A DNA stretch of 38,440 nt from an uncultured Verrucomicrobia subdivision 3 bacterium (GTDB taxonomy: Bacteria; Verrucomicrobiota; Verrucomicrobiia; Limisphaerales; UBA11358): the NCBI GenBank assembly GCA_903936645.1, contig CAIZWI010000106.1, forward strand, positions 1 to 38,440, read 5' to 3'. The notes under the pieces are model-generated. The model did not search any database and had not been told where the DNA came from. It saw only the letters and a program-made list of their open reading frames with translations. Each line of letters starts with the position of its first letter. Position 1 is the first letter of the stretch. Shown in pieces: positions 1 through 8,500 of the stretch. The translations under genes and the position numbers were made by a program.

Positions 1-66
1 GACAACACCCTCTTCCTCGACCACCTCCGCCTCACCCCCACCCTCCAACCCACCCGCACCCCATGA
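1..66 (+). CDS. C-terminal end of an unidentified protein (5' end outside window)
   Basis: The first frame is open from the window edge and ends with TGA at 64-66, encoding 21 residues that finish DNTLFLDHLRLTPTLQP and four more. A short 'LFLDxxRLTP' strand at the very C-terminus is typical of the last beta strand of carbohydrate-binding or jelly-roll domains in secreted proteins. That would fit the glycan-degrading surroundings, but 21 residues cannot fix a family. A small hairpin at 110-127 follows the stop. It could be a chance open frame; I consider it slightly more likely real than not. Confidence 0.4.
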   Translation, partial: DNTLFLDHLRLTPTLQPTRTP

Positions 67-109
67 TGCCCAAGGCCCGCTCCCCCCGGACACCAACCCC
101 AGACGCCCC

Positions 110-127
110 GCACCCCGGCAGGGGTGC
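110..127 (+). terminator. Possible weak terminator hairpin
   Basis: GCACCCC (110-116) pairs perfectly with GGGGTGC (121-127) around a GGCA tetraloop. A run of five T lies at about 142-146, further away than in a classical intrinsic terminator. It sits about 45 bp after the TGA at 64-66, so it may end that plus-strand gene. Confidence 0.3.
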
Positions 128-212
128 CAGATCCCAGAGCCTTTTTCCAAGCCCAGAGCCCAGAACCTAAAGCCTACCGTCTCCCTCCTCCCCGTCAAAT
201 GCCGCCACCCGC

Positions 213-752
213 CCCGCTCTTTCTGTGATCTTTGTGTTCCTTCGTGGCCAAACCCCGCCCCCCTGAAGTTTGAACATTGGATTTTGAAGTTTCTCTGGAG
301 GTTGGATGTTGGTGCTTGGAGCTTTCCTCCCCTCCATTCGTGGTGATTCGTGTCATTCGCGGGCCAAGTATTTGCTGCAGTCAATACCCGGCTCCCCTGT
401 GGCACCCCCTTCCCGCTTTGTGCTCCTTGTGTTCTTTCGTGGCCCAACCCCGCCCCCTGAAGTTTGAACATTGGATTTTGAAGTTTCTCTGAATATTGGA
501 TGTTGGGGTTTGAAGCTTTCCTCCCCGAATTCGTGGTGATTCGTGTCATGCGCGGGCCAAGTACTTGCTGCAGTCAATACCCGGCTCCCCTGTGGCACCC
601 CCTTCCCGCTTTGTGCTCCTTGTGTTCTTTCGTGGCCAACCCCCGCCCCCCTGAAGTTTGAACATTGAATTTTGAAGTTTCTCTGAATATTGGATATTGG
701 GGCTTGAAGCTTTCCTCCCCCCATTCGTGGTGATTCATGTCATGCGCGGGCC
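213..752. repeat. 194-bp tandem repeat, about 2.8 copies, non-coding
   Basis: The landmark CTGAAGTTTGAACATTG starts at 263, 457 and 651, giving an exact 194-bp period. Each unit contains a TTTGTG/TTCGTGGCC phrase, an ATTGGAT-rich phrase repeated within the unit (ACATTGGATTTTG, ATATTGGATGTTG), a TTCGTGGTGATTCGTGTCAT phrase and a CAGTCAATACCCGGCTCCCC phrase. Copies 2 and 3 are closer to each other than to copy 1. Open frames crossing the array on both strands look like fragments of one repeat read repeatedly, so I call no gene between 67 and 785. I recall similar phrase-like repeats between genes in environmental bacteria, but their function is unknown to me. Confidence 0.85.
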
Positions 753-785
753 ACCATGTTCGCGTCCCGGTAGCTCGTCCCCACC

Positions 786-3700
786 TTAAGGTCCCAGCCG
801 GACCCGGAAAAAATACTGTGGATTCAGGACATTCGTCGCCGTCCATTGAAACGGCACCGCCGGCGCATTGGTTGTGAACAGCGACTGCCAGGCCAGCGCC
901 CCCAGATTCGTCGTGCCCTCAAGGGTGTAATCCGGGCCGGCATCACCGTGGATGGTGAAATGCAACGGGCCGCCTGCAATTGCCGCCACGGCTAACGTTG
1001 GCTTTTGTGGTGCCAGCACGCCCACCCAGAAGGTTTGTGCGGCCCACAAACTGGCCGTATTGGAGACCACAACAGTGAACTGATTACTCCCATCGCTTTG
1101 GCCGGCCGGCGGACGCCAGGTGACGAGGCCGTTCGTGGGGTTGCTGCTGGCACCGGCCGGTGCCACCAACAAACTGTAGGCCAGCGCCAGCGCCGGGGCA
1201 TTGAAATCCGTCGCCTGATTCGTGACCGTCAACGTCGCCCCGGCGATGAGGGACCGATTGGCCAGGGGCGCTAGTTTGGGCGGCAGCAGCGGCTGCAACC
1301 ACACCGCACTCATGGGCAGGACGGTAAGGCTCACCTGCCCATTGGTCGCTGGAAGGGGGGGCTCAAAGTCCCCCGCCCACGAGCCGTCCGGGTGGATGGG
1401 CGCGCCCCCCAGCGTATAACCACTTGTGCTCTGCAGAGAGGAGCCGATGAGCACCATGGCTTGCGCGGCGGCCACATTTGTCCCCAAATTAATCGTTACT
1501 TGCACCCCGGTGTTCGTTTCTTTGTTCAGCAACACCGCGCTCATCGCCCCATTCGTCGCCCGGACGCCATAGGCCGTGAAATTAACCGTGGGCACCGGCG
1601 CCAGACTCGCGGGCAGCGCACTGCCCTGGGCGGCGAGCGAGAACAATTTTAGCCCATAAAACTCGGGCCCAATCCCCACCACCGTGGCACCCGAGGTCCA
1701 GATGGGACTGTACGTTCCCGCCCAGCCGCCGTGAAAATTGACCCCCTGGCAGCCTCCGACAGCCTCGGTGAACATCACGTCCAACGTCCACAGGGCGGCG
1801 CCATACTGACTGCTGACCCCGTTCCCGCCGCCGGCAAATGAACCCGCTTCGTCCATCCGAAAGCCCAGGGGCAGATGATTGGCCGCTGCCGCCACCACTA
1901 GGTTGCTCACCGTCACCGGCAGGTTCGGATCCGGCGTCAGCAACACTGCCATGGTGGCGTTGCTGGCCGCCGCACTGTTGCGGTAATAATGTTGCGTGAC
2001 CAGCGAAACCACCCCCGCCTCGTTGCTGGCGAACGGCACGGTATAACCCGCCGTATTATACGAAGCAGCCGGACCGGTCAGTGTCCAGCCCTGACCGGCA
2101 TTCGTCACCGCCCAGCCCGGCACCGCCTTGGTAATGCCGGCCGCGAGCGACCGCCAGGCCGGCAGAAAATTCCCATAATTATAACTGGCCGGGAAATAAT
2201 TCGTATTGTCGTGATAAAGGTCCGGCTCATTGCCAATCTCAAAACCCAGCAACCGGGGGCCCAGCACCGCCGCAGCATAAGCCGCCTCGGCCGCGCAATT
2301 GGTCGGCGAATTCACCGCCATGTTAATGCCATAGATGACCTGCCAGCCGGGCGGCAAGGCATTCACGAACCCCGCAAAAGTGCTCACTTGCGCCGGAGTG
2401 ATGGCGGTCAAATTCGACACCCCGCCCCAGCAACACCCCATGTCCACTGAATTCCCCCCCACCCGCAGCACACCGGCCGGCAGTTGGCCAAACACCCGGA
2501 GCAGCGCCGTGTTGCCGCTGGAAAACAGGCTGCCGGCCAGCTGGCTCTTCTCATAACTCAGCCCGCAAAACGCGGGGTTGATCACACTGCCCGCGTTCGT
2601 GGAGGCGAAGCTGACCCTTTCCGTTACGGTCGGATTGCCCGCCGCAGTGATCACCAGTTGGAGTTGCGAGCCGGTATCATGCAAAGTGGCCGCCATGCCC
2701 GGCGGCAGGACGCCCAGGACCCAACTGCCGCTCCCGCGCTTGCTCGTATAGGCGAGCAAGGGAATGGTTCCGGCGGCATAAGCAAAGGCCGGGCCGTAAA
2801 TATTGACCGTGTTGCTTCCATTCAAGACCAGGTTCGTGGCCAGCATCATCGGGGCCACCGGATTGGCCAGCACCAAATTATTGAATTCCATCGTCGCGCC
2901 GCTGCGCGCCCCCAGCGTGAGGCTGCCCGTGATCAGGGTCTGCCCCGGCGTGCTGACCTGCACCTGATTCGTCGCGCCATCCGCCACGCTCACTGCCCCC
3001 GCCCCCGTGCTGGCAGTGGTGGTGATGAGCCTGCCGGCCAGCACCGTCGTGGTGCCGGTATATTGGTTCGCGCCCCCCAGCGTCAGCGAGCCGGCACCGG
3101 TCTTCGTCAGCGAACCCGGCCCGGTCAGCCCGCCCCCCAGCGTGGTGCTGGCCTGGTTGCCTCCCACCGTGAGGGCAATGGGCGCCGGTGGCACGGCATT
3201 ATTTTGCAGGGCCAACCCCGCCGTTCCGGCCAAACCGCCCAGCGTGAAAGCATTGCCCTGCACCGCCTGGTCAAACTGGAGGGTGCCGCCATTTACCGTC
3301 AGTGTGGCGAACTGGGCGGCCTGGGCCTGGGCCAGGTCTACCGTTCCGGCCGTCATGGTCAAAGCCCCGGTAAACGTATTCGCATTGGAAAGAATGAGTT
3401 CCCCCGCACTGCTCCAGAGCAAACCCGCGCCCGCGGGATTCTCATTAATGACGCCCGGAATCACCAAGGTATAAGCGGCCCCACCCACCGCGACCTGCGC
3501 CTGCGCGCCCGCCAGGGTCAGGGTGCGCGCCGGCGATAGCCAGAATACCCCGCCATTCGCACTGCTGGCTTCATTCAAGCTCGCGCCGTTGGTGATGATG
3601 ACGGGGTTGTTCGTATTGCCCAGGCTGTAATCCGCCTGAATCCCCAGCGCTCCTCCCAGGATGGCGACCGTGCCCGTGTACGGCTGCGTCATGCCATTAT

Positions 3701-4103
3701 ATCGAAACGTCAGCGTGCCCGGCCCGGTCTTCACGAAGCCTTGCGTGCCGGACAGCCGGACGTAAAAATAAACATTCCCCCCGTTGGTCACGTAGCAGGT
3801 GGGGGCGCCGGTGCTCGTTTGGGCCGTGAGCAGGTCATTACTGGTGTTATCCCCCAAAGCCAGACTGCCGCTGCCTGTCAAAAAATTCACCGTGCCCATC
3901 GTAAAGGGACCTCCCACCGTCAAATAAGGTTGCACATTATTGGTCCAATTAATCACGGCGTTCACCGCATTGGGAGTGCCATTGGGCGACCAGTTGGTGG
4001 CCACCCCCCATTGCCCCCCCGCCGGCCCGGTCCAGGTGCTTTGGGCCGGCACCCCCAGGTCCGCCCCCAGCCAAAAGCCCAGCAGGATCAGGATGCGTCT
4101 CAC
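786..4103 (-). CDS. Secreted PATR-repeat protein fused to a GH79-like glycoside hydrolase
   Basis: A 1105-residue protein. It has a signal peptide (1-20, ending VPAQ), a W...NW...P module (about 23-52) and beta-strand repeats of the autotransporter-associated type to about residue 485 (for example SLTKTGAGSLTLGGANQYTG). A clan GH-A barrel follows at about 495-840. FEIGNEPDLY gives the putative acid/base Glu626 and RMDEAGS the putative nucleophile Glu752; GVLRVGGNSVD is typical of GH79 (heparanase and beta-glucuronidase family). A GH79C-like beta domain (843-938), a putative cadherin/Ig-like domain (945-1028) and a C-terminal beta domain containing YTLEGTTNL complete it. No membrane barrel is visible. 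The start is GTG at 4103 with no clear Shine-Dalgarno. The gene follows a pseudopilin gene by 32 bp and probably shares its promoter (operator A). The substrate, perhaps a uronic-acid glycan, is inferred only from the family. Confidence 0.85.
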   Translation of the reverse strand: MRRILILLGFWLGADLGVPAQSTWTGPAGGQWGVATNWSPNGTPNAVNAVINWTNNVQPYLTVGGPFTMGTVNFLTGSGSLALGDNTSNDLLTAQTSTGAPTCYVTNGGNVYFYVRLSGTQGFVKTGPGTLTFRYNGMTQPYTGTVAILGGALGIQADYSLGNTNNPVIITNGASLNEASSANGGVFWLSPARTLTLAGAQAQVAVGGAAYTLVIPGVINENPAGAGLLWSSAGELILSNANTFTGALTMTAGTVDLAQAQAAQFATLTVNGGTLQFDQAVQGNAFTLGGLAGTAGLALQNNAVPPAPIALTVGGNQASTTLGGGLTGPGSLTKTGAGSLTLGGANQYTGTTTVLAGRLITTTASTGAGAVSVADGATNQVQVSTPGQTLITGSLTLGARSGATMEFNNLVLANPVAPMMLATNLVLNGSNTVNIYGPAFAYAAGTIPLLAYTSKRGSGSWVLGVLPPGMAATLHDTGSQLQLVITAAGNPTVTERVSFASTNAGSVINPAFCGLSYEKSQLAGSLFSSGNTALLRVFGQLPAGVLRVGGNSVDMGCCWGGVSNLTAITPAQVSTFAGFVNALPPGWQVIYGINMAVNSPTNCAAEAAYAAAVLGPRLLGFEIGNEPDLYHDNTNYFPASYNYGNFLPAWRSLAAGITKAVPGWAVTNAGQGWTLTGPAASYNTAGYTVPFASNEAGVVSLVTQHYYRNSAAASNATMAVLLTPDPNLPVTVSNLVVAAAANHLPLGFRMDEAGSFAGGGNGVSSQYGAALWTLDVMFTEAVGGCQGVNFHGGWAGTYSPIWTSGATVVGIGPEFYGLKLFSLAAQGSALPASLAPVPTVNFTAYGVRATNGAMSAVLLNKETNTGVQVTINLGTNVAAAQAMVLIGSSLQSTSGYTLGGAPIHPDGSWAGDFEPPLPATNGQVSLTVLPMSAVWLQPLLPPKLAPLANRSLIAGATLTVTNQATDFNAPALALAYSLLVAPAGASSNPTNGLVTWRPPAGQSDGSNQFTVVVSNTASLWAAQTFWVGVLAPQKPTLAVAAIAGGPLHFTIHGDAGPDYTLEGTTNLGALAWQSLFTTNAPAVPFQWTATNVLNPQYFFRVRLGP

Positions 4104-4135
4104 AGGGTAATTTACGGTTAAGGGTGATGCGGAGT

Positions 4136-4951
4136 TTAATAAGAATTAACCCCCATGAAGTCCGCTTGATCGCCCCGCAATGCCTGCCAATTCCATTTCT
4201 CCACATGCCCATCGCAACAGACAAACACCGCCCGCGTATTGCTGTCATGCCGGATCGCCGGCTGCTTCTGGGGATTGTCCCCATTCCAGCCCGTCAGACT
4301 GGCCCCAAAAGTGACATCCGTCCAATACCCGCACTTAGGCTGGGTATCCGGCCAGGTTACCTTGGGCGTGCCCACATCCCCAAACAACCAGAGCTGGGAG
4401 GAGCGCCGCAAACTGCCCAGTTTCTTGCTGCCCGAACCATTGGGCACCGTGGGATAGTTAAAATACTGCCCCTGGCAGGGCCCATAACCCTGCCAGGTCA
4501 CACCAAAATAGGCCGTATCCCCGGCATTAATGTCCGCCCCCGTCACCACGGGACAGCGCCACACCGTGCCATTGTTGGTGGTGTTCAAACCGGCAATATA
4601 GCCTTTGATCATGATAAACCACCAATTCGTGTAGTTAATCATGCCCCCTTGATAAGGCTGGGAATTGATGGACGGTAAAAAATCCTGATTTTCGCCAGCG
4701 TACAGCATGGCCGCCAAACCCAGTTGCTTGGTATTGCTCACACATTGAATGGATTTGGCATGGTCCTTTGCCTTGGCCAGCGCCGGAAGCAGCATGGCCG
4801 CCAGAATGGCGATGATGGCAATCACCACGAGCAATTCGATCAACGTAAACGCCCGGGGACCAATCGCCACCGCCAGCCGCCGGGAATCCTCGCGGTTTGT
4901 CGCTGGCGTCAATGGTTGGCGGGAGGGAGCGGCAGAAATTAATTTGGGCAT
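4136..4951 (-). CDS. Pseudopilin-like protein with N-terminal methylation motif and C-terminal DGH motif
   Basis: From the ATG at 4951 the protein has 271 residues. A short basic leader is followed by the type IV prepilin signature [20 protein letters not shown], in which the Glu at +5 is required for methylation in known pilins, and then ALAKAK. Near the C-terminus RHDSN...CCDGHVEKW matches the H-x(n)-DG type found in the large Planctomycetes/Verrucomicrobia prepilin-like families. It should be processed by a prepilin peptidase and sit in the inner membrane with a periplasmic domain. A longer frame begins at TTG 5026, but that would overlap operator A; the -10 at 4981-4986 supports the 4951 start. 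It is probably co-transcribed with the GH79 fusion. The family function is unknown. Confidence 0.85.
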   Translation of the reverse strand: MPKLISAAPSRQPLTPATNREDSRRLAVAIGPRAFTLIELLVVIAIIAILAAMLLPALAKAKDHAKSIQCVSNTKQLGLAAMLYAGENQDFLPSINSQPYQGGMINYTNWWFIMIKGYIAGLNTTNNGTVWRCPVVTGADINAGDTAYFGVTWQGYGPCQGQYFNYPTVPNGSGSKKLGSLRRSSQLWLFGDVGTPKVTWPDTQPKCGYWTDVTFGASLTGWNGDNPQKQPAIRHDSNTRAVFVCCDGHVEKWNWQALRGDQADFMGVNSY

Positions 4952-4980
4952 AAATGAGTCAGTGCTTGAGTTACCCGCCC

Positions 4981-5047
4981 ATAGTAGCGCGCCAGGCGCC
5001 CGCGCAACAAAGGACGGTTTGCGCAAACCTGGGGTAATTTGCGCAAG
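4981..5047 (-). promoter_or_regulatory. Operator/promoter site A (paired TTTGCGCAA)
   Basis: Cores TTTGCGCAAA (5018-5027) and TTTGCGCAAG (5038-5047) lie exactly 20 bp apart. Reading the minus strand after the proximal core there are 7 bp (CCGTCCT), a -35-like TTGTTG (5010-5005), 18 bp and a -10-like TACTAT (4986-4981). The pseudopilin ATG follows about 30 bp later. The layout suits an activator bound just upstream of -35. It matches sites B, C and D in core, spacing and orientation. The AraC/XylR-like protein encoded at 12807-13970 is the natural candidate to bind it. Confidence 0.75.
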
Positions 5048-5050
5048 CTC

Positions 5051-5510
5051 CCCATTTTTTACTGTTACTTATTATTATACTTATATTTTTCAGCTCGTCT
5101 TATGTCTATTCGCCGATCTAGCTCAGAGCTTTCCTGTAACCGCCTTGTTGGTATTCCCCATTGGTCTTTGTAGTCACCCCCTCATTCCAGGCTCCACCTG
5201 CCCTCCTGACGCTGTCAGCTTGATTGCAAACTTATCAAAACCGGCCAATTTAATGATATTTTCTGCTATTTAATGATTTTGCACCAATCGCCTGGAAAAC
5301 TGTGCCGGCTGTTTGACGCCCGGATTCATCTCGACACCAACCGGGCTGTGGAACCGTTGGAACGCAACCGCCGGGGGGATCAAGGCGCACTGCCCCAAAC
5401 CTATCCCGAAGGACTTTGCGCCACCAACGTCCACGCCTTTGACCATGGTTCGGTCGCCACCATTCGTTTGGCGCGCGCGTCACCGCACCCGTCATCCATA
5501 AAAAGCAAAA
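5051..5510. other. Intergenic stretch without a convincing gene
   Basis: This stretch is AT-richer near 5050-5280 than the flanking genes. Both strands have short frames without family features. Plus-strand 5273-5400 reads FDARIHLDTNRAVEPLERN, faintly like the DNNxAERxxRPL region of IS66-type transposases, but one weak stretch is not enough to call a remnant. The end of the stretch leads into the terminator of the next minus-strand gene. Confidence 0.4.
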
Positions 5511-5542
5511 CGCGGGGCGCCCAACCCAATCGGCGCCCCGCG
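5511..5542 (-). terminator. Rho-independent terminator of the second PATR gene
   Basis: CGCGGGGCGCC (5511-5521) and GGCGCCCCGCG (5532-5542) form a perfect 11-bp GC stem around a 10-nt loop containing AACCCAA. On the minus strand the stem is followed by TTTTGCTTTTT, a classical U-tract. It lies 50 bp beyond the stop codon at 5593. Confidence 0.9.
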
Positions 5543-5592
5543 ACTGTCCCTACCCAAACCCGGCCAAACCCAAACTGGCCAGGCTAATTCAT

Positions 5593-8500
5593 TTACGGAT
5601 AGACCATCCGGAAGAACACCGTGGGATTGCCCGGGTTCAACGGAATACTCACACTGTTGAGATTCGTCGAATTCGGCCAGTCATACCAAACGCTGTTGAG
5701 ACCCGTGGTCACCGCATTGGTCTGCACCTGCAAACGCCAGCCCAAGCGGTCCGCCGGCCAGCTTAGGTTCAGGTTGCCACCGCCCAGGCTGCTGGTCAGG
5801 GTGAAGGGGTTGGCATTCACCGTGATTTGCGTGAGGTTTACCACATAGAGATTGGTGGTAACCCCATCCTGCGCCGTAACCAGCACTTTCAGAACGTTCG
5901 TCGTGCCCGGCCCCAGATTGGTGATGACCAGACTGGGCACGCCCGAGGCCAGTAACTGCAAGTTGCGTCCGTTGAGGATCAGCTGGTTGGTGGCTGTCAC
6001 ATCCGCGTTTACCACCGTCACGGTTGGTTTGACCCCCGAACCATTGGTCGCATTATAAGCGAACACGTTGGTGGCAAACGCCGGTGTGAGATTGTCCTCG
6101 GGGTTGAGCGCCAGGGAGGTCAGCCAGGCATTAGTGTGAACCGGCACCACGACCAAACTGCCCGGCCCGGCCAGCAAACCAGGGTGGGTGCTGCTGTTAT
6201 AAAGCCCCGGGGTCTGGCTGACACCATTGATGACAAGCGCTGCGATTTGATTGGTGCCCGCAAAATCCAGTTGCAATACCGCGCCGTTGGACACCGTGAC
6301 ACTGGACCGCCAGAACAAATCCGGCTGCACGATTTCCAAGGTGCCCGCACCCGCCGTGGTGTTGCCGGTATAATTGTTCGTGCCCGCGAGGATTACGAGT
6401 CCGGGACCGCTGGCGGTCAACCCGCCACTGCCACTTATCTGCACGGAGGGTTCTTCGGTGATGGTGTACCCGCTTTCGGCATAAAAATGATGCGTGCCTG
6501 TCGCCGCCAGCACAATGTGCAGGGTGGTGGAATTATTGGCCACCTCAGCACCGGCCTGGCCGGCAATATCCAGGTTTTCCGGGCTGGTCGAGCCGCCATT
6601 CACCACCCCAAGGCTGTCCGCCTGGCCCAAAGCAGGATCATAATTTTCAATCGTTCCATTGATAAAGTTGAGCGTGGCACTGCTGTTCGTGATGGGCTGG
6701 GTGGCCCCAATGCTGATGGCAGCGGCGCTTAACAGGCCGGTGCCGTTCACTCCAAAGCCAAGATTGTAGGTGGAAATCAGGGACGGAATTCCCGTCGATG
6801 TATTCGCATTGAGTTTCAGATTGCCGGCCAGCATGGTGCCGCCATTCTGATTGACCACCGCCGAGCCACCCGTGGCGGCGGTTGAGCCATTGTCGTAGCC
6901 CATATAAATGGTGCCCGCCGTGAATATCCCGTTCGAAAGGCTGAGCGTATCCACCCAAGTGCCGCCGCCGGAGTTGTTATTGAGAATATAAAGGTTATTA
7001 ACCACGGCATCAATCGTACCCGCCCGGGTGTCAAACGAGAATGCGGGGTTGCTGCCGTTATTATTGACCCCAATATTAAAATTCGCAACCGCCGAACCGG
7101 AGCCATTCAGGCCACGCAAAACCAGCGTTGGATTGCTCCAGCCCCCATTGAAAGCGATCGTGCCCGATGCATTATGGTAACCGCCCAACTGGATGGTGGA
7201 GATATTGAAGACATTGGACTGGCCAAGCAACAGCGTGGCCGTGTCGCTGGGAGCCGCAGCCGTCAGGCCGCCATTGGCCAAGTAAAGCGCGTTGAGCGTG
7301 AGATAGTTCGTTTGTGCCAGTTTGACCGTCGAATTGGCGGCTAGGGAGCCGTAGAAGGTCATGCTTCCGGCGTTTTGCGTGAGACTGTTCAAGCCACTCA
7401 AATCAATGGTCGTGGCCAGTGGTGCCGTTGTGTTGGCCGTTAAATTTACCCCCGGACCGGCCACGGTCAGATTGCCGTTGGTTAAAATGATACTGCCACC
7501 GGACAAGCCGGACTGGTTCAAATTGCCAACCGTCTGACTATGGCCCCCCAAATCAAGCGTGGCCGGGGCGGTGAAGGCCACAGTAGTGCCAGCGGGAAGC
7601 ACCTCATCCGCATTGGTAATGGCCAGGGTGCCACCAGCCAGCGTGGTGTTCCCGGAATAGCCGCAGGTGCCGGCCGCCCCATCGATGGTTAAATTGCCGC
7701 TTCCATTCTTGGCAAAGCCGTCGCTACTGCCACCCAGGGCCCCGACGATGAGGTTGCCGGCGGGCGTGTTGAGCTGCGAACCGGAGGTCAGGTTGATCGG
7801 CACATCCAGGGACTCAGTGGCAGGCGAATCATTTTCCACCACGCCATTGGCAGCCAATGTCAGGGTGTTACCTGCCGTGGTAATATTAAAGGCACCCGCG
7901 CTGTTGCTGAAGGTGACCGCAGCAACATTATATGAATTGTCCATCACCGGGGCGAGCCGGGTGTTCCCGGTAAACACCAAGGCATCGCCGGTATCACCCG
8001 AAGTGTCGGGGGTGGCCCCATTGAGCCAGTTCAAACCGCTCCAGTTATTGTTGCCGGCCGCGCCATTCCAAACCAAAGTGCCATTAACGATGGTCAGATA
8101 GAAATACCCGTTAAAGCTGTCGGCTTGAGCATCCGTCACCGTGAAGGGCACGGCATAATTCCCCGGGGCCACGGATCCTGGCACATCATAAGTGTAATTA
8201 TAAACATTGCCGGAATGCGCGAAGGTTTGCACCGCGCCGCCTAGCATCGAAAAATCAGCCGTCACGCCAATGCCAGTGCTACCGGTGCCGGGGGTCACCA
8301 ATACCGTGAAGGAATAGTTCTGGTGGGTGCCAATTACCGGGGTCACCGCGCCCGCGCCGGACAGTAATACCCCTTGGGAGTAATGCAGTGTGACCGTGTT
8401 CGCCGAGGTTACGACCGTGTAATGGGCATAGTTGGCCGGTTTGGCTCCCACCCAGTTCGGCACTGCGTTAAAGGTGCCGGAAATGGTATTGTTAGGGGAG

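Noticed and set aside
2484..3539. Plus-strand open frame (351 codons) opposite the PATR-GH79 gene
   Set aside because: Antisense shadow of repetitive GC-rich coding DNA, Arg/Gly/Gln-rich with no domain; several similar frames opposite the other PATR genes were dropped for the same reason.
5273..5480. Possible IS66-type transposase remnant (FDARIHLDTNRAVEPLERN)
   Set aside because: Only one short stretch has a faint likeness to DNNxAERxxRPL; no other transposase motif, inverted ends or target duplication is visible.
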